In this document: positions 6,371 to 11,081 of the stretch, one piece after another
Numbering within the stretch: the stretch's first letter is position 1
Layout of the letters: every line of letters starts with the position of its first letter
NCBI GenBank assembly: GCA_964556655.1
Contig: CAZKWY010000020.1
Location: 1-11,706, forward strand
DNA length: 11,706 bases
From: CAZKWY01 sp964556655
GTDB lineage: Bacteria > Patescibacteriota > Minisyncoccia > Portnoybacterales > UBA2143
Direction: 5' to 3'
Notes under the pieces: model-generated
What the model was told of the DNA's origin: nothing
The model's input: only the letters and a program-made list of their open reading frames with translations
Databases searched by the model: none
Translations under genes and position numbers: made by a program

Positions 6371-6371
6371 T
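6337..6371 (+). terminator. Hairpin plus T-tract at the 3' end of the RNA
   Basis: GGGCGTGC and GCGCGCCC make an 8-bp stem (one G-U) with loop CTAACA, followed after six bases by TTTTATTATTT. This is a plausible 3' boundary for the RNA. The same GC-rich arm can instead pair with GCGGGCG at 6394-6400, so readthrough into 6427 may depend on folding. Confidence 0.5.
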
Positions 6372-6376
6372 ATTTA

Positions 6377-6399
6377 GCCCGTATCCTACGGCTGCGGGC
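6377..6399 (+). other. Small hairpin in the leader of the 6427 gene
   Basis: GCCCG (6377-6381) pairs with CGGGC (6395-6399), 14 bases before the GGAG ribosome binding site at about 6414. GCGGGCG (6394-6400) is also the exact reverse complement of CGCCCGC (6354-6360), giving a mutually exclusive fold with the upstream hairpin. Confidence 0.35.
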
Positions 6400-6426
6400 G
6401 TAAACTGAAAGAGGGAGTTGATTAAT

Positions 6427-6546
6427 ATGAAAGCACCAAACGGGTATGAAGAAAAAGAAGTTCCAATGTGGGACTATGACGAATACGGTGTTTTTGGTAT
6501 TGTTGGGTATGAAGTTGTTTGGATGCCCATTAAACACAGGGGCTGA
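6427..6546 (+). CDS. Mini-protein (39 aa), unknown
   Basis: 39 aa, MKAPNGYEEKEVPMW...GVFGIVGYEVVWMPIKHRG. GGAGTTGAT lies 5 bases before the ATG. The acidic, aromatic N-terminal half and the hydrophobic GVFGIVGYEVVWMP half could form a short beta hairpin. No family is recognised. It opens the mini-gene run, and its end carries GGGGCTGATT, the ribosome binding site of the next gene. Support comes from ribosome binding sites and tight spacing only. Codon use (GGT, GTT, TTT) is more T-rich than in neighbouring genes. Confidence 0.5.
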   Translation: MKAPNGYEEKEVPMWDYDEYGVFGIVGYEVVWMPIKHRG

Positions 6547-6551
6547 TTAAC

Positions 6552-6701
6552 ATGGCTGATAGAATGGAAAAGAAGTGTAGTTTTTGTGAAGATACGGAAA
6601 CAGCATACTATGCAGATGGGGCCTATATGTGCAGCTTCCATATTGCACAGGTAGAAGGTATGGTAGAGGAAGGAGTTACCAAAGAGATGTGGTTAGAGTA
6701 A
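6552..6701 (+). CDS. Mini zinc-finger protein (49 aa)
   Basis: 49 aa with a single CxxC-x14-CxxH knuckle: C9, C12 (KKCSFCED), C27 and H30 (YMCSFH), followed by an acidic helix (VEGMVEEGVTKEMWLE). The metal-binding spacing is typical of small treble-clef or zinc-ribbon mini-proteins in archaeal viruses, often DNA-, RNA- or protein-binding. The ATG is 5 bases after the upstream stop, with GGGGCTGATT as ribosome binding site. Specific function cannot be inferred. Confidence 0.6.
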   Translation: MADRMEKKCSFCEDTETAYYADGAYMCSFHIAQVEGMVEEGVTKEMWLE

Positions 6702-6717
6702 CAAGGAGGTAATTGAT

Positions 6718-6888
6718 ATGGATTACAAAAAACTAAAGGACAACGGAACAAAGATAGACACTGCATGCGAAGGAACATGCATTCTATACGAATACAATGG
6801 AACCGAGTGGGTCGTACTTGCGGACAATTCGGTAATAACAAGAGAAGAGGATAATAGGGTTCCTGAGGGTGCAATATTTCCGCTGTAA
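6718..6888 (+). CDS. Small hypothetical protein (56 aa)
   Basis: 56 aa behind a near-perfect AGGAGGT ribosome binding site (6704-6710). The sequence (MDYKKLKDNGTKIDT..., CILYEYNGTEWVVLADNSVI, VPEGAIFPL) suggests a small all-beta fold: the phrase YNGTEWVVLAD looks like two strands and a turn. Two cysteines (C17, C21) are close together and could form a disulphide or half of a metal site. No family is recognised. It is part of the evenly spaced mini-gene run. Confidence 0.6.
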   Translation: MDYKKLKDNGTKIDTACEGTCILYEYNGTEWVVLADNSVITREEDNRVPEGAIFPL

Positions 6889-6911
6889 GGGTGGAAAGGA
6901 GAGCGATTAAT

Positions 6912-6989
6912 ATGGTTGTAGCAGAAGAAAGGAGGAGATATAATGCCCAAGAGATTAACAGTAGAGGAAGAACGTCTCCTCGAGGATAA
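6912..6989 (+). CDS. Possible leader peptide (25 aa) overlapping the next gene
   Basis: An ATG at 6912 follows AAGGAGAGCGATTAAT, the same leader pattern as its neighbours, and opens a 25-codon arginine-rich frame (VVAEERRRYNAQEINS...). It contains the AGGAGG that serves as the ribosome binding site of the gene at 6943 and overlaps that gene. It may be a leader ORF coupling translation, or an accidental start. Kept at low confidence. Confidence 0.3.
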   Translation: MVVAEERRRYNAQEINSRGRTSPRG

Positions 6990-7161
6990 GTTCAAGGCCC
7001 AGAGCGCGCTATACGAGACTGGTGGTGCGTTCGAACGTGCGTTGGCTAATTTAATAATATGGGCCGACCTTGAGAACACCAGAAGAATAAAGCGGGCGTT
7101 TCCCGAAATATGGAACAAAGCGGTGGCAGATTACTACCACTTAAGCCAAAGCAGGATGTGA
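6943..7161 (+). CDS. Small helical hypothetical protein (72 aa)
   Basis: 72 aa, preceded by GGAGGAGA. Almost entirely predicted helical: MPKRLTVEEERLLEDKFKAQ, then ETGGAFERALANLIIWADLE, NTRRIKRAFPEIWNKAVADYY. The third part ends with a motif (AFPEIWNKAVADYYHLSQ) like those of small phage DNA-binding or host-interaction proteins, but I do not recognise a family. Alternating charged and hydrophobic residues suggest a dimeric helical bundle. Its stop is followed within 5 bases by the next start. Confidence 0.6.
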   Translation: MPKRLTVEEERLLEDKFKAQSALYETGGAFERALANLIIWADLENTRRIKRAFPEIWNKAVADYYHLSQSRM

Positions 7162-7165
7162 TAAC

Positions 7166-7375
7166 ATGGGAGAAACATACACAACTTATTACTACACGTG
7201 CCGCGTGTGCGGAGAAAACAAAGAAACAACTGACCCTGCGGAAGCCAAAGACGGAATATGCAGGGCCTGTCAGGACGAACACGACAGAGAATTGCTCGGC
7301 GTGGACGGCCCGGAAGACAAGAACGCGTGGCCTGATGAGTTCGAGCAGGAATACAACGAGAAAAAGGACAAATAA
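7166..7375 (+). CDS. Small zinc-ribbon protein (69 aa)
   Basis: 69 aa with a CxxC-x16-CxxC zinc ribbon (C12, C15 in TCRVCGENK; C32, C35 in ICRACQDEH) and a long acidic C-terminal tail (VDGPEDKNAWPDEFEQEYNEKKDK). The ribbon pattern is that of small viral and archaeal zinc-binding proteins. The acidic tail could imitate DNA or bind a basic partner. GGATGTGAT precedes the ATG. An overlapping frame at 7110-7406 is rejected because the cysteine pattern and ribosome binding site favour this one. Confidence 0.65.
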   Translation: MGETYTTYYYTCRVCGENKETTDPAEAKDGICRACQDEHDRELLGVDGPEDKNAWPDEFEQEYNEKKDK

Positions 7376-7387
7376 GGAGGCGATAAA

Positions 7388-7513
7388 ATGGAGTTTAAAA
7401 ATATAGTCACGTGCGTTCAGATATTCACCGAGGGAGGCGTGGATTTCTGGACACCCGAGGCATGGGTGAGGGCTAACGAACGCCCCCGAATTAAACCGAA
7501 AAAGGGACTGTGA
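7388..7513 (+). CDS. Mini-protein (41 aa), unknown
   Basis: 41 aa behind AGGAGGCGAT (7375-7384). Sequence MEFKNIVTCVQIF...GGVDFWTPEAWVRAN then a basic tail ERPRIKPKKGL. The FWTPEAWVRA segment looks like a helix start and the tail could contact nucleic acid. No family is recognised. Support is the strong ribosome binding site and packing between two genes. Confidence 0.5.
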   Translation: MEFKNIVTCVQIFTEGGVDFWTPEAWVRANERPRIKPKKGL

Positions 7514-7517
7514 AAAA

Positions 7518-7586
7518 ATGAATACCAGAAACTGGACGATAGAGTTGTTAATGGTCGCCCTCGGGGCGACCTTGGCGCTCTGCTGA
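7518..7586 (+). CDS. Tiny membrane peptide (22 aa)
   Basis: 22 codons: a short polar N-terminus (MNTRNWTIE) and a hydrophobic stretch (LLMVALGATLALC), enough for one short membrane segment or a lipid-attached peptide through the final cysteine. It fills the exact gap between neighbouring genes (5 bases from the upstream stop, 9 to the next start). Its coding sequence contains a perfect 8-bp hairpin (7553-7571). The ribosome binding site is weak (GGGACTGTGA), so it may instead be only a spacer holding the hairpin. Confidence 0.35.
   Translation: MNTRNWTIELLMVALGATLALC
7553..7571. repeat. Perfect 8-bp GC-rich hairpin
   Basis: GGTCGCCC, loop TCG, GGGCGACC. It lies within a 22-codon mini-ORF and 25 bases before the start of the next gene. 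As RNA it would be very stable and could act as a processing site, a translation-control element or a protein binding site. No T-tract follows, so a terminator is unlikely. Confidence 0.6.
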
Positions 7587-7595
7587 GGTGATACT

Positions 7596-7769
7596 ATGAG
7601 CGGATGCACAGGAAAAAGACCACAGTGCGAAGACCCTTATAGTTGGGGCGTGCCTTACAGGGGGTTTAAAAAATGCATATATTGGGACAACAAAAACAAA
7701 ACCTGTAAGGCATCGAGAAACTACTCTACAAGGAAGGTGATACAATGCCAAAAATCAAAGGCAAGATAG
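7596..7769 (+). CDS. Small cysteine-rich protein (57 aa)
   Basis: 57 aa after GAGGTGAT (7586-7592). Five cysteines (C4, C11, C27, C37, C51) with the segments GCTGKRPQCEDPYSWG, FKKCIYWDNKNKTCKAS. The CIYWDNKNKTC loop resembles small viral Cys-motif proteins where C-x6/9-C pairs bind zinc or a Fe-S cluster. It is basic overall. The last 25 bases overlap the next gene, and the ribosome binding site of that gene (GGAAGGTGAT) lies inside this frame. Alternative: a coupled leader for the OB-fold protein. No family assigned. Confidence 0.55.
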   Translation: MSGCTGKRPQCEDPYSWGVPYRGFKKCIYWDNKNKTCKASRNYSTRKVIQCQKSKAR

Positions 7770-8191
7770 AATCAACAGGAGAATCGTCTTTCACAAAGAA
7801 AGACGGAAGCCAAGGTAAGCGATGGTACGTGAAAGTTCCGGGCGTAGAGAAAAATATAAGCGGGTTCGGTGAAATGCCAGATGAGATACGAAGCGCCGCG
7901 TCAAGCGGACAGGAGATAGAGATTGAATACCACCAGAAGGGCGATTTTTTAAACTACGGCCCGGAACAGCAGAAGAAAGGTGGTTGGGGAAGCCCGAAAA
8001 AGACCGACCCGGAGCAGTACGACCAGATGATGAGAATGTCCGTGCTTAAATTCCTCGGTATGCTCCAGACCGGCGCGCCGGGAGAGTTCGACGACAAGAA
8101 TGAAAAATGCAAACAGGCGTTCGACTACTGGTATGACAAGATGAAAGGCACACAACCAGATAAAAAAGAAGACGCCGAGGCGTTTATGTAA
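7745..8191 (+). CDS. OB-fold single-stranded DNA-binding-like protein
   Basis: 148 aa from ATG 7745 with GGAAGGTGAT 3-4 bases upstream. Residues 3-72 read as an OB-fold: strand (KIKGKIESTGES), turn FTKKDGSQGKRWYVKVPG, strand, then GEMPDEIRSAASSGQEIEIEYHQKG and a final strand. The aromatic/basic GKRWYVKV segment and the terminal QEIEIEYHQKG are usual in phage and archaeal-virus ssDNA-binding proteins. A linker (about 73-88) leads to a helical region (YDQMMRMSVLKFLGMLQ) and an acidic end (DKKEDAEAFM), as in SSBs whose acidic tip recruits partners. Placed just before the nuclease/PCNA unit, it probably coats ssDNA during replication. A recombination annealing cofactor is possible. Confidence 0.65.
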   Translation: MPKIKGKIESTGESSFTKKDGSQGKRWYVKVPGVEKNISGFGEMPDEIRSAASSGQEIEIEYHQKGDFLNYGPEQQKKGGWGSPKKTDPEQYDQMMRMSVLKFLGMLQTGAPGEFDDKNEKCKQAFDYWYDKMKGTQPDKKEDAEAFM

Positions 8192-8192
8192 A

Positions 8193-8222
8193 GCTTTATA
8201 AAGCATAAAGCTATATATAAAG
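8193..8222 (+). promoter_or_regulatory. Promoter and palindromic operator of the nuclease/PCNA operon
   Basis: GCTTTATAAAGC (8193-8204) is a perfect 12-base palindrome containing a TATA box centred 31 bases before ATG 8230, followed by a second ATAAAGC (8205-8211) in tandem and TATATATAAAG. No strong Shine-Dalgarno sequence precedes 8230, which fits a leaderless or very short leader mRNA. The palindrome suits an RHH dimer and shares TTTATAAAGC with the promoter module at 6074-6083. Confidence 0.55.
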
Positions 8223-8229
8223 TGATTGA

Positions 8230-8880
8230 ATGGACGTAAGCAAAGCAATTAACGACTCTCTTTCGGAACCTCGCGTACCGAAGCCCCGACCCCCCGGATG
8301 GTTTCATGCCGGGGAGTCGGGGATGTGCCCGAGGGCATTATTCTATAAGTTCAAAGCACCCAAGGCCCACGAACCAAAGACGCTGAGGAAGTTCCGCGTA
8401 GGAACCATGATACATGAGGAAGTTCAGCGTATTCTCGGGCAGTCTAAAAAACAGTGGGTAGAATGTGAAAGGCCCGTAACAGTTACCGACGTGGAAACTG
8501 ATATGGTCGTGTCGGGCAAGGCGGACGTTTTCATAATAGAGAACAATAAAAGAACGGTCGTGGAGCTAAAGAGTGTGAACACAATTAAGTTCGTGCGCGA
8601 CAAGGGCGAACCAAACAAACACCACGTTGCACAACTAACCATGTATATGAGGGCCCTGCGCGCAGAAGGATATTTGGTGTATGTGGACAAGACCAACCTC
8701 GAAACCCAGACGTTCAAGGTTCCTTACGTTGAAAATTATTTCAAGCACCTGATGGACAAGTTCAGGAAAGTCTACGAACATTTAACACTGAATACGCTTC
8801 CTGACACAGACCCCATAGATAGTTGGGAATGCAGATGGTGCCAATATAAAAACGAATGCGAAAACGGGAGGATAATATGA
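8230..8880 (+). CDS. Cas4-like / RecB-family Fe-S exonuclease
   Basis: 216 aa. The PD-(D/E)XK core is complete: H62 (VGTMIHEE), D99 (SGKADVF), E112 and K114 (VVELKSV) and Q135 (HHVAQLTMYM). One N-terminal cysteine (C33, GMCPRALFY) and three C-terminal cysteines (C201, C204, C210 in ECRWCQYKNEC) are in the positions that hold a 4Fe-4S cluster in Cas4 and AddB-type nucleases. Length matches Cas4 (about 200 aa). No cas1, cas2 or repeat array is visible, so a viral replication/recombination exonuclease, as in many archaeal viruses, is more likely than CRISPR adaptation; interference with host adaptation cannot be excluded. ATG overlaps downstream at ATGA 8877-8880, coupling it with PCNA. The leader is short with a palindromic promoter. 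Confidence 0.85.
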   Translation: MDVSKAINDSLSEPRVPKPRPPGWFHAGESGMCPRALFYKFKAPKAHEPKTLRKFRVGTMIHEEVQRILGQSKKQWVECERPVTVTDVETDMVVSGKADVFIIENNKRTVVELKSVNTIKFVRDKGEPNKHHVAQLTMYMRALRAEGYLVYVDKTNLETQTFKVPYVENYFKHLMDKFRKVYEHLTLNTLPDTDPIDSWECRWCQYKNECENGRII

Positions 8881-9632
8881 AATTCATAGGCAAGATAGAA
8901 ACGGACACGTTAAAGACCATAATACAAGGAATATGCAAAGTGGCCTACGAACCGGTAATAATGATAAGAAACGACGGTATACGTTTCAGCGAAGCCGACA
9001 ACCCAAGCGCAGTGTGCTTATACATTAATGCCCACGTACCGAAAGAGTTGTTCGAGAAGTATGAATATGAGGGCGACATTAACATAAAAATAAGGGGCAG
9101 TATATTGCTTAATAACTTCAAGTCGCTGACAGGCCCCTTGATGATAGGCACTGACGGTGAACGGCTTAAGCTTAAAGCAATAGAAACAGGCAAGACATTC
9201 GACACCAGACTGCTTGTAGTGGGTGACGACGTAGCAAAAAATAAAGAAATAGAGGACAAAATAAAAACCCTCGACCCGCCCGTATCGGTAAGGGTTAATA
9301 CCGATGAGTTCACAGGGGCAATAACCGACGTGATTAAGACATTCAAGAAAGAGTCGGTACCTCTTTTTACGCTGAAAACCGCAAGCGGTGGAATAAAAAT
9401 AACAGCCGGTGACGCGGACGGGTTCAATAAATTCGAGCAGCTAATTAAAGTTAACGTAACGCTTCCGGAAGGCCATGAAGCAAATTACAAATCCGACCAA
9501 GCGGACATAATAATGTCTTCCGCGTTAGGCGAAACGATGAGTTTGGGGTTCGGGAAGGATTATCCGCTAATAGTGGATTTCGAAAATGACGGCGTGACGA
9601 TAAGAGGCGTCACCCTACACATGGAGGGATAA
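8877..9632 (+). CDS. pcn: PCNA-like DNA sliding clamp
   Basis: 251 aa, the usual length of archaeal PCNA. I choose ATG 8877, coupled to the upstream stop (ATGA) with GGGAGGAT before it, over an in-frame earlier start at 8856. N-terminal half: VIMIRNDGIRFSEADNPSAV and a helix VPKELFEKYEYEGD match the PCNA fold (strand, loop with E/D-x-D, helix, strand). INIKIRGSILLNNFKSL is the second helix region. An interdomain linker is near residues 115-135, and the second half (GGIKITAGDADGFNKFEQ; MSLGFGKDYPLIVDFE; GVTIRGVTLHMEG) repeats the fold. It would trimerise around DNA and tether polymerase and nucleases. A virus-borne clamp may replace or recruit host factors. A C-terminal PIP partner is not identified in the window. 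Confidence 0.88.
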   Translation: MKFIGKIETDTLKTIIQGICKVAYEPVIMIRNDGIRFSEADNPSAVCLYINAHVPKELFEKYEYEGDINIKIRGSILLNNFKSLTGPLMIGTDGERLKLKAIETGKTFDTRLLVVGDDVAKNKEIEDKIKTLDPPVSVRVNTDEFTGAITDVIKTFKKESVPLFTLKTASGGIKITAGDADGFNKFEQLIKVNVTLPEGHEANYKSDQADIIMSSALGETMSLGFGKDYPLIVDFENDGVTIRGVTLHMEG

Positions 9633-9633
9633 A

Positions 9634-9867
9634 ATGGAAAGACAAACGACAGTAAATGAGTTCGCGGTAAGCAGGCACGACAAGCGCACACATTATATAC
9701 TTGTCAGAAATTGCAGAAAGAAAGAAAAAGACGGATATATACCTATACACGCGGACGGAGTTTCCAATGAAGAATTACAAAGAAAGATAGAGGAGGGGTT
9801 AGGCATTGGAGATAAAGAATCAAGACAGGCTGTGGAAGAACGCGTTGAACCTGAAAACGACGGTTAA
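9634..9867 (+). CDS. Small hypothetical protein (77 aa)
   Basis: 77 aa, starting one base after the PCNA stop with GGAGGGAT as ribosome binding site. Sequence: basic N-terminal half (FAVSRHDKRTHYILVRNCRKKEKDG) and an acidic helical C-terminal half (SNEELQRKIEEGLGIGDKESRQAVEERVEPENDG). No family is recognised. Its 3' end encloses the ribosome binding site (GAGGAGGGG) and TTG start of the SWIM gene, overlapping it by 62 bases. A PCNA-linked function is only a guess from position. Confidence 0.6.
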   Translation: MERQTTVNEFAVSRHDKRTHYILVRNCRKKEKDGYIPIHADGVSNEELQRKIEEGLGIGDKESRQAVEERVEPENDG

Positions 9868-10072
9868 TCTCGATGCCGAAACCTCGAATTGTGATTATTA
9901 CACAGTGGGAAAATACGGCGTATATTACCACAAGCGAGAGAAAAAGTGGACTTGCGAATGTCACTGGTTCGCCGTGAACGGCACGCAGTGCAAGCATATA
10001 CTCGCGTGTAAATTATGGAGAAGGGAAAGACAAAAAGATAACGCTAATAGACAAGATAAAAGACAGGCCTAA
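9806..10072 (+). CDS. SWIM-type zinc finger protein (88 aa)
   Basis: 88 aa from TTG 9806, the only start that fits the strong upstream GAGGAGGGG; no ATG lies further upstream in frame and the next internal ATG would delete half the protein. The SWIM motif CxC-x9-CxH is complete: C50, C52 (WTCECHWF), C62, H64 (TQCKHILACKLW), preceded by GVYYHKREKKW as usual for SWIM. SWIM domains bind DNA or proteins and occur in archaeal viruses and in recombination factors such as Sws1. The tail is strongly basic (RRERQKDNANRQDKRQA). A role in recombination-coupled replication next to PCNA and the Cas4-like nuclease is likely, but inferred. Confidence 0.75.
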   Translation: MEIKNQDRLWKNALNLKTTVNLDAETSNCDYYTVGKYGVYYHKREKKWTCECHWFAVNGTQCKHILACKLWRRERQKDNANRQDKRQA

Positions 10073-10086
10073 ACAGGGGAAGCTTA

Positions 10087-10413
10087 ATGTCTAAAAACAA
10101 ACCGAAAGCATTGACACCAGAAGAATACGATGTTTGGAAGAAATACCATAAACGTGGGTGCAGTCAGTTTGTTAAACCCAAACTCGACCAAGTGTGTCTC
10201 GACGTTAAGACGACCAAAGAACACAAGCTGGCGATATTGGGACTCGCAACGCGAGCCGTATATAAAGATGAACACTTCGTAACCGAGGCGGTTCCGAACG
10301 ACAGGCCTAAAAGAAGGGTGGACTTCGTGAATCTGACAAAGGACGAAGAATTTGAAGTAGAAACCAACAGAAGGGTGAAGAAAGATGGTGCTACCACAAT
10401 ATACACGAATTAA
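10087..10413 (+). CDS. Hypothetical protein, possible divergent nuclease (108 aa)
   Basis: 108 aa with GGGGAAG before the ATG. The C-terminal part has RRVDFVNLTKDEEFEVETNRR: D79, then E90-x-E92 on a strand, an arrangement like the catalytic D-x(n)-ExK core of PD-(D/E)XK nucleases, with T in place of the expected lysine two residues after the second acid. The first 60 residues (EEYDVWKKYHKRGCSQFVKPKLD) are helical with no known motif. This could be a divergent or inactive nuclease, or unrelated. It overlaps the next gene by 29 bases. Confidence 0.55.
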   Translation: MSKNKPKALTPEEYDVWKKYHKRGCSQFVKPKLDQVCLDVKTTKEHKLAILGLATRAVYKDEHFVTEAVPNDRPKRRVDFVNLTKDEEFEVETNRRVKKDGATTIYTN

Positions 10414-10510
10414 GTGCCCGAAATGCGGCGCTGACGAAATAGGGTTTCACATACAACACGTGTTCTGTAAAAGGTGTGGGTGTGTTTTCAAGGTGGAGGA
10501 CGCCCGATGA
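10385..10510 (+). CDS. TFB-type N-terminal zinc ribbon as a stand-alone mini-protein (41 aa)
   Basis: 41 aa with AGGGTGA before the ATG. KCPKCGADEIGFHIQHVFCKRCGCVFKVED is split here as C11, C14 (CPKCG) and C28, C31 (CKRCG) with 13 residues between. The CPxCG-x13-CxxCGxV pattern and the D/E at its centre are those of the zinc ribbon that begins archaeal TFB and TFE-type factors, which binds RNA polymerase. No B-reader or linker follows. It overlaps the previous gene by 29 bases and the next start (ATGA) by 4. I infer a polymerase-binding role, possibly paired with the cyclin protein at 11062. Other zinc ribbons (TFS, rubredoxin-like) cannot be excluded. Confidence 0.6.
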   Translation: MVLPQYTRIKCPKCGADEIGFHIQHVFCKRCGCVFKVEDAR

Positions 10511-10665
10511 ATGCCTATTGTGACCACTGCGGTGGCCATGTCAGCGAGGTAGGAAGGCTCTACAAGTTCTACGTTCATAATTACAAAGTCCAGAAGTTGT
10601 GCAGGCTGTGCAGAAAACAGGCAAAAATAGCGGAGGAAATAAACGCGGAGGGATTGTTAACATGA
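10507..10665 (+). CDS. Small zinc-ribbon protein (52 aa)
   Basis: 52 aa, ATG overlapping the upstream TGA (ATGA) with GGTGGAGGA before it. Cysteines C5, C8 (AYCDHCGGH) and C32, C35 (LCRLCRKQ) make a CxxC-x23-CxxC ribbon; a basic helix follows (KQAKIAEEINAEG). Function unknown; size and placement suggest a DNA- or polymerase-binding accessory of the same operon. I chose this start over an earlier GTG/ATG in frame (10474) because of the coupling and the ribosome binding site. Confidence 0.6.
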   Translation: MNAYCDHCGGHVSEVGRLYKFYVHNYKVQKLCRLCRKQAKIAEEINAEGLLT

Positions 10666-11081
10666 AAACAGTAATAGACCACCCGGTGCAATACGAAAAA
10701 ATACGAAACGTAACGCTTAACGACGAAGGGAAGAATATAGGTTGTATAGTCCGTTGGGCCGCAGAAGGCAAGCTGGCTTACCTGAGCTGGCGCAACAAGA
10801 ACCATTATTTTATTAACCACCGAGGTTTCGGCATAGACGCGGCGTTGCTAAACGACATGCTAATCAAGGACAGGATAGAAATTATTGTCATACAATACAA
10901 GGGCCCGAGAGGGTTGCGTTATTACGTTTCAGGAATAGACGACTGGGTGATGAACGCCGTACCCGTAAGTCACACAAAGGAAAAAGACGGGAATATTAGC
11001 ACATATGGAAAACAAATGGTGCTATGCGAGGATTATATGACAAAATTGGAGGTGAAGTATTATGCCCAGAAACAGGCTTAA
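10662..11081 (+). CDS. Hypothetical protein (139 aa)
   Basis: 139 aa, ATG overlapping the upstream stop (ATGA at 10662-10665) with GGAGGGATT before it. Sequence looks alpha/beta: NIGCIVRWAAEGKLAYLSWR, GFGIDAALLNDMLIKDRIEIIVIQYKG, then LRYYVSGIDDWVMNAV and GKQMVLCEDYMTKLEVKYY. Conserved-looking aromatic and charged positions suggest an enzyme-like or DNA-binding fold, but I recognise none. It is translationally coupled with both neighbours, including the TFB-like gene which begins inside its last 20 bases. Earlier in-frame starts (10599) are rejected because they overlap the zinc-ribbon gene. Confidence 0.6.
   Translation: MKTVIDHPVQYEKIRNVTLNDEGKNIGCIVRWAAEGKLAYLSWRNKNHYFINHRGFGIDAALLNDMLIKDRIEIIVIQYKGPRGLRYYVSGIDDWVMNAVPVSHTKEKDGNISTYGKQMVLCEDYMTKLEVKYYAQKQA

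Noticed and set aside
7110..7406. 98-aa plus-strand frame over the 7166 zinc-ribbon gene
   Set aside because: Lys/Thr-rich frameshadow with no ribosome binding site; the 7166 frame has a complete zinc ribbon.
7046..7609. 187-aa minus-strand ORF
   Set aside because: It runs antisense to four packed plus-strand genes with ribosome binding sites and has the hydrophobic, Cys-rich look of an antisense frame.
8945..9427. 160-aa minus-strand ORF opposite PCNA
   Set aside because: Serine/leucine-rich antisense of a clear PCNA gene.
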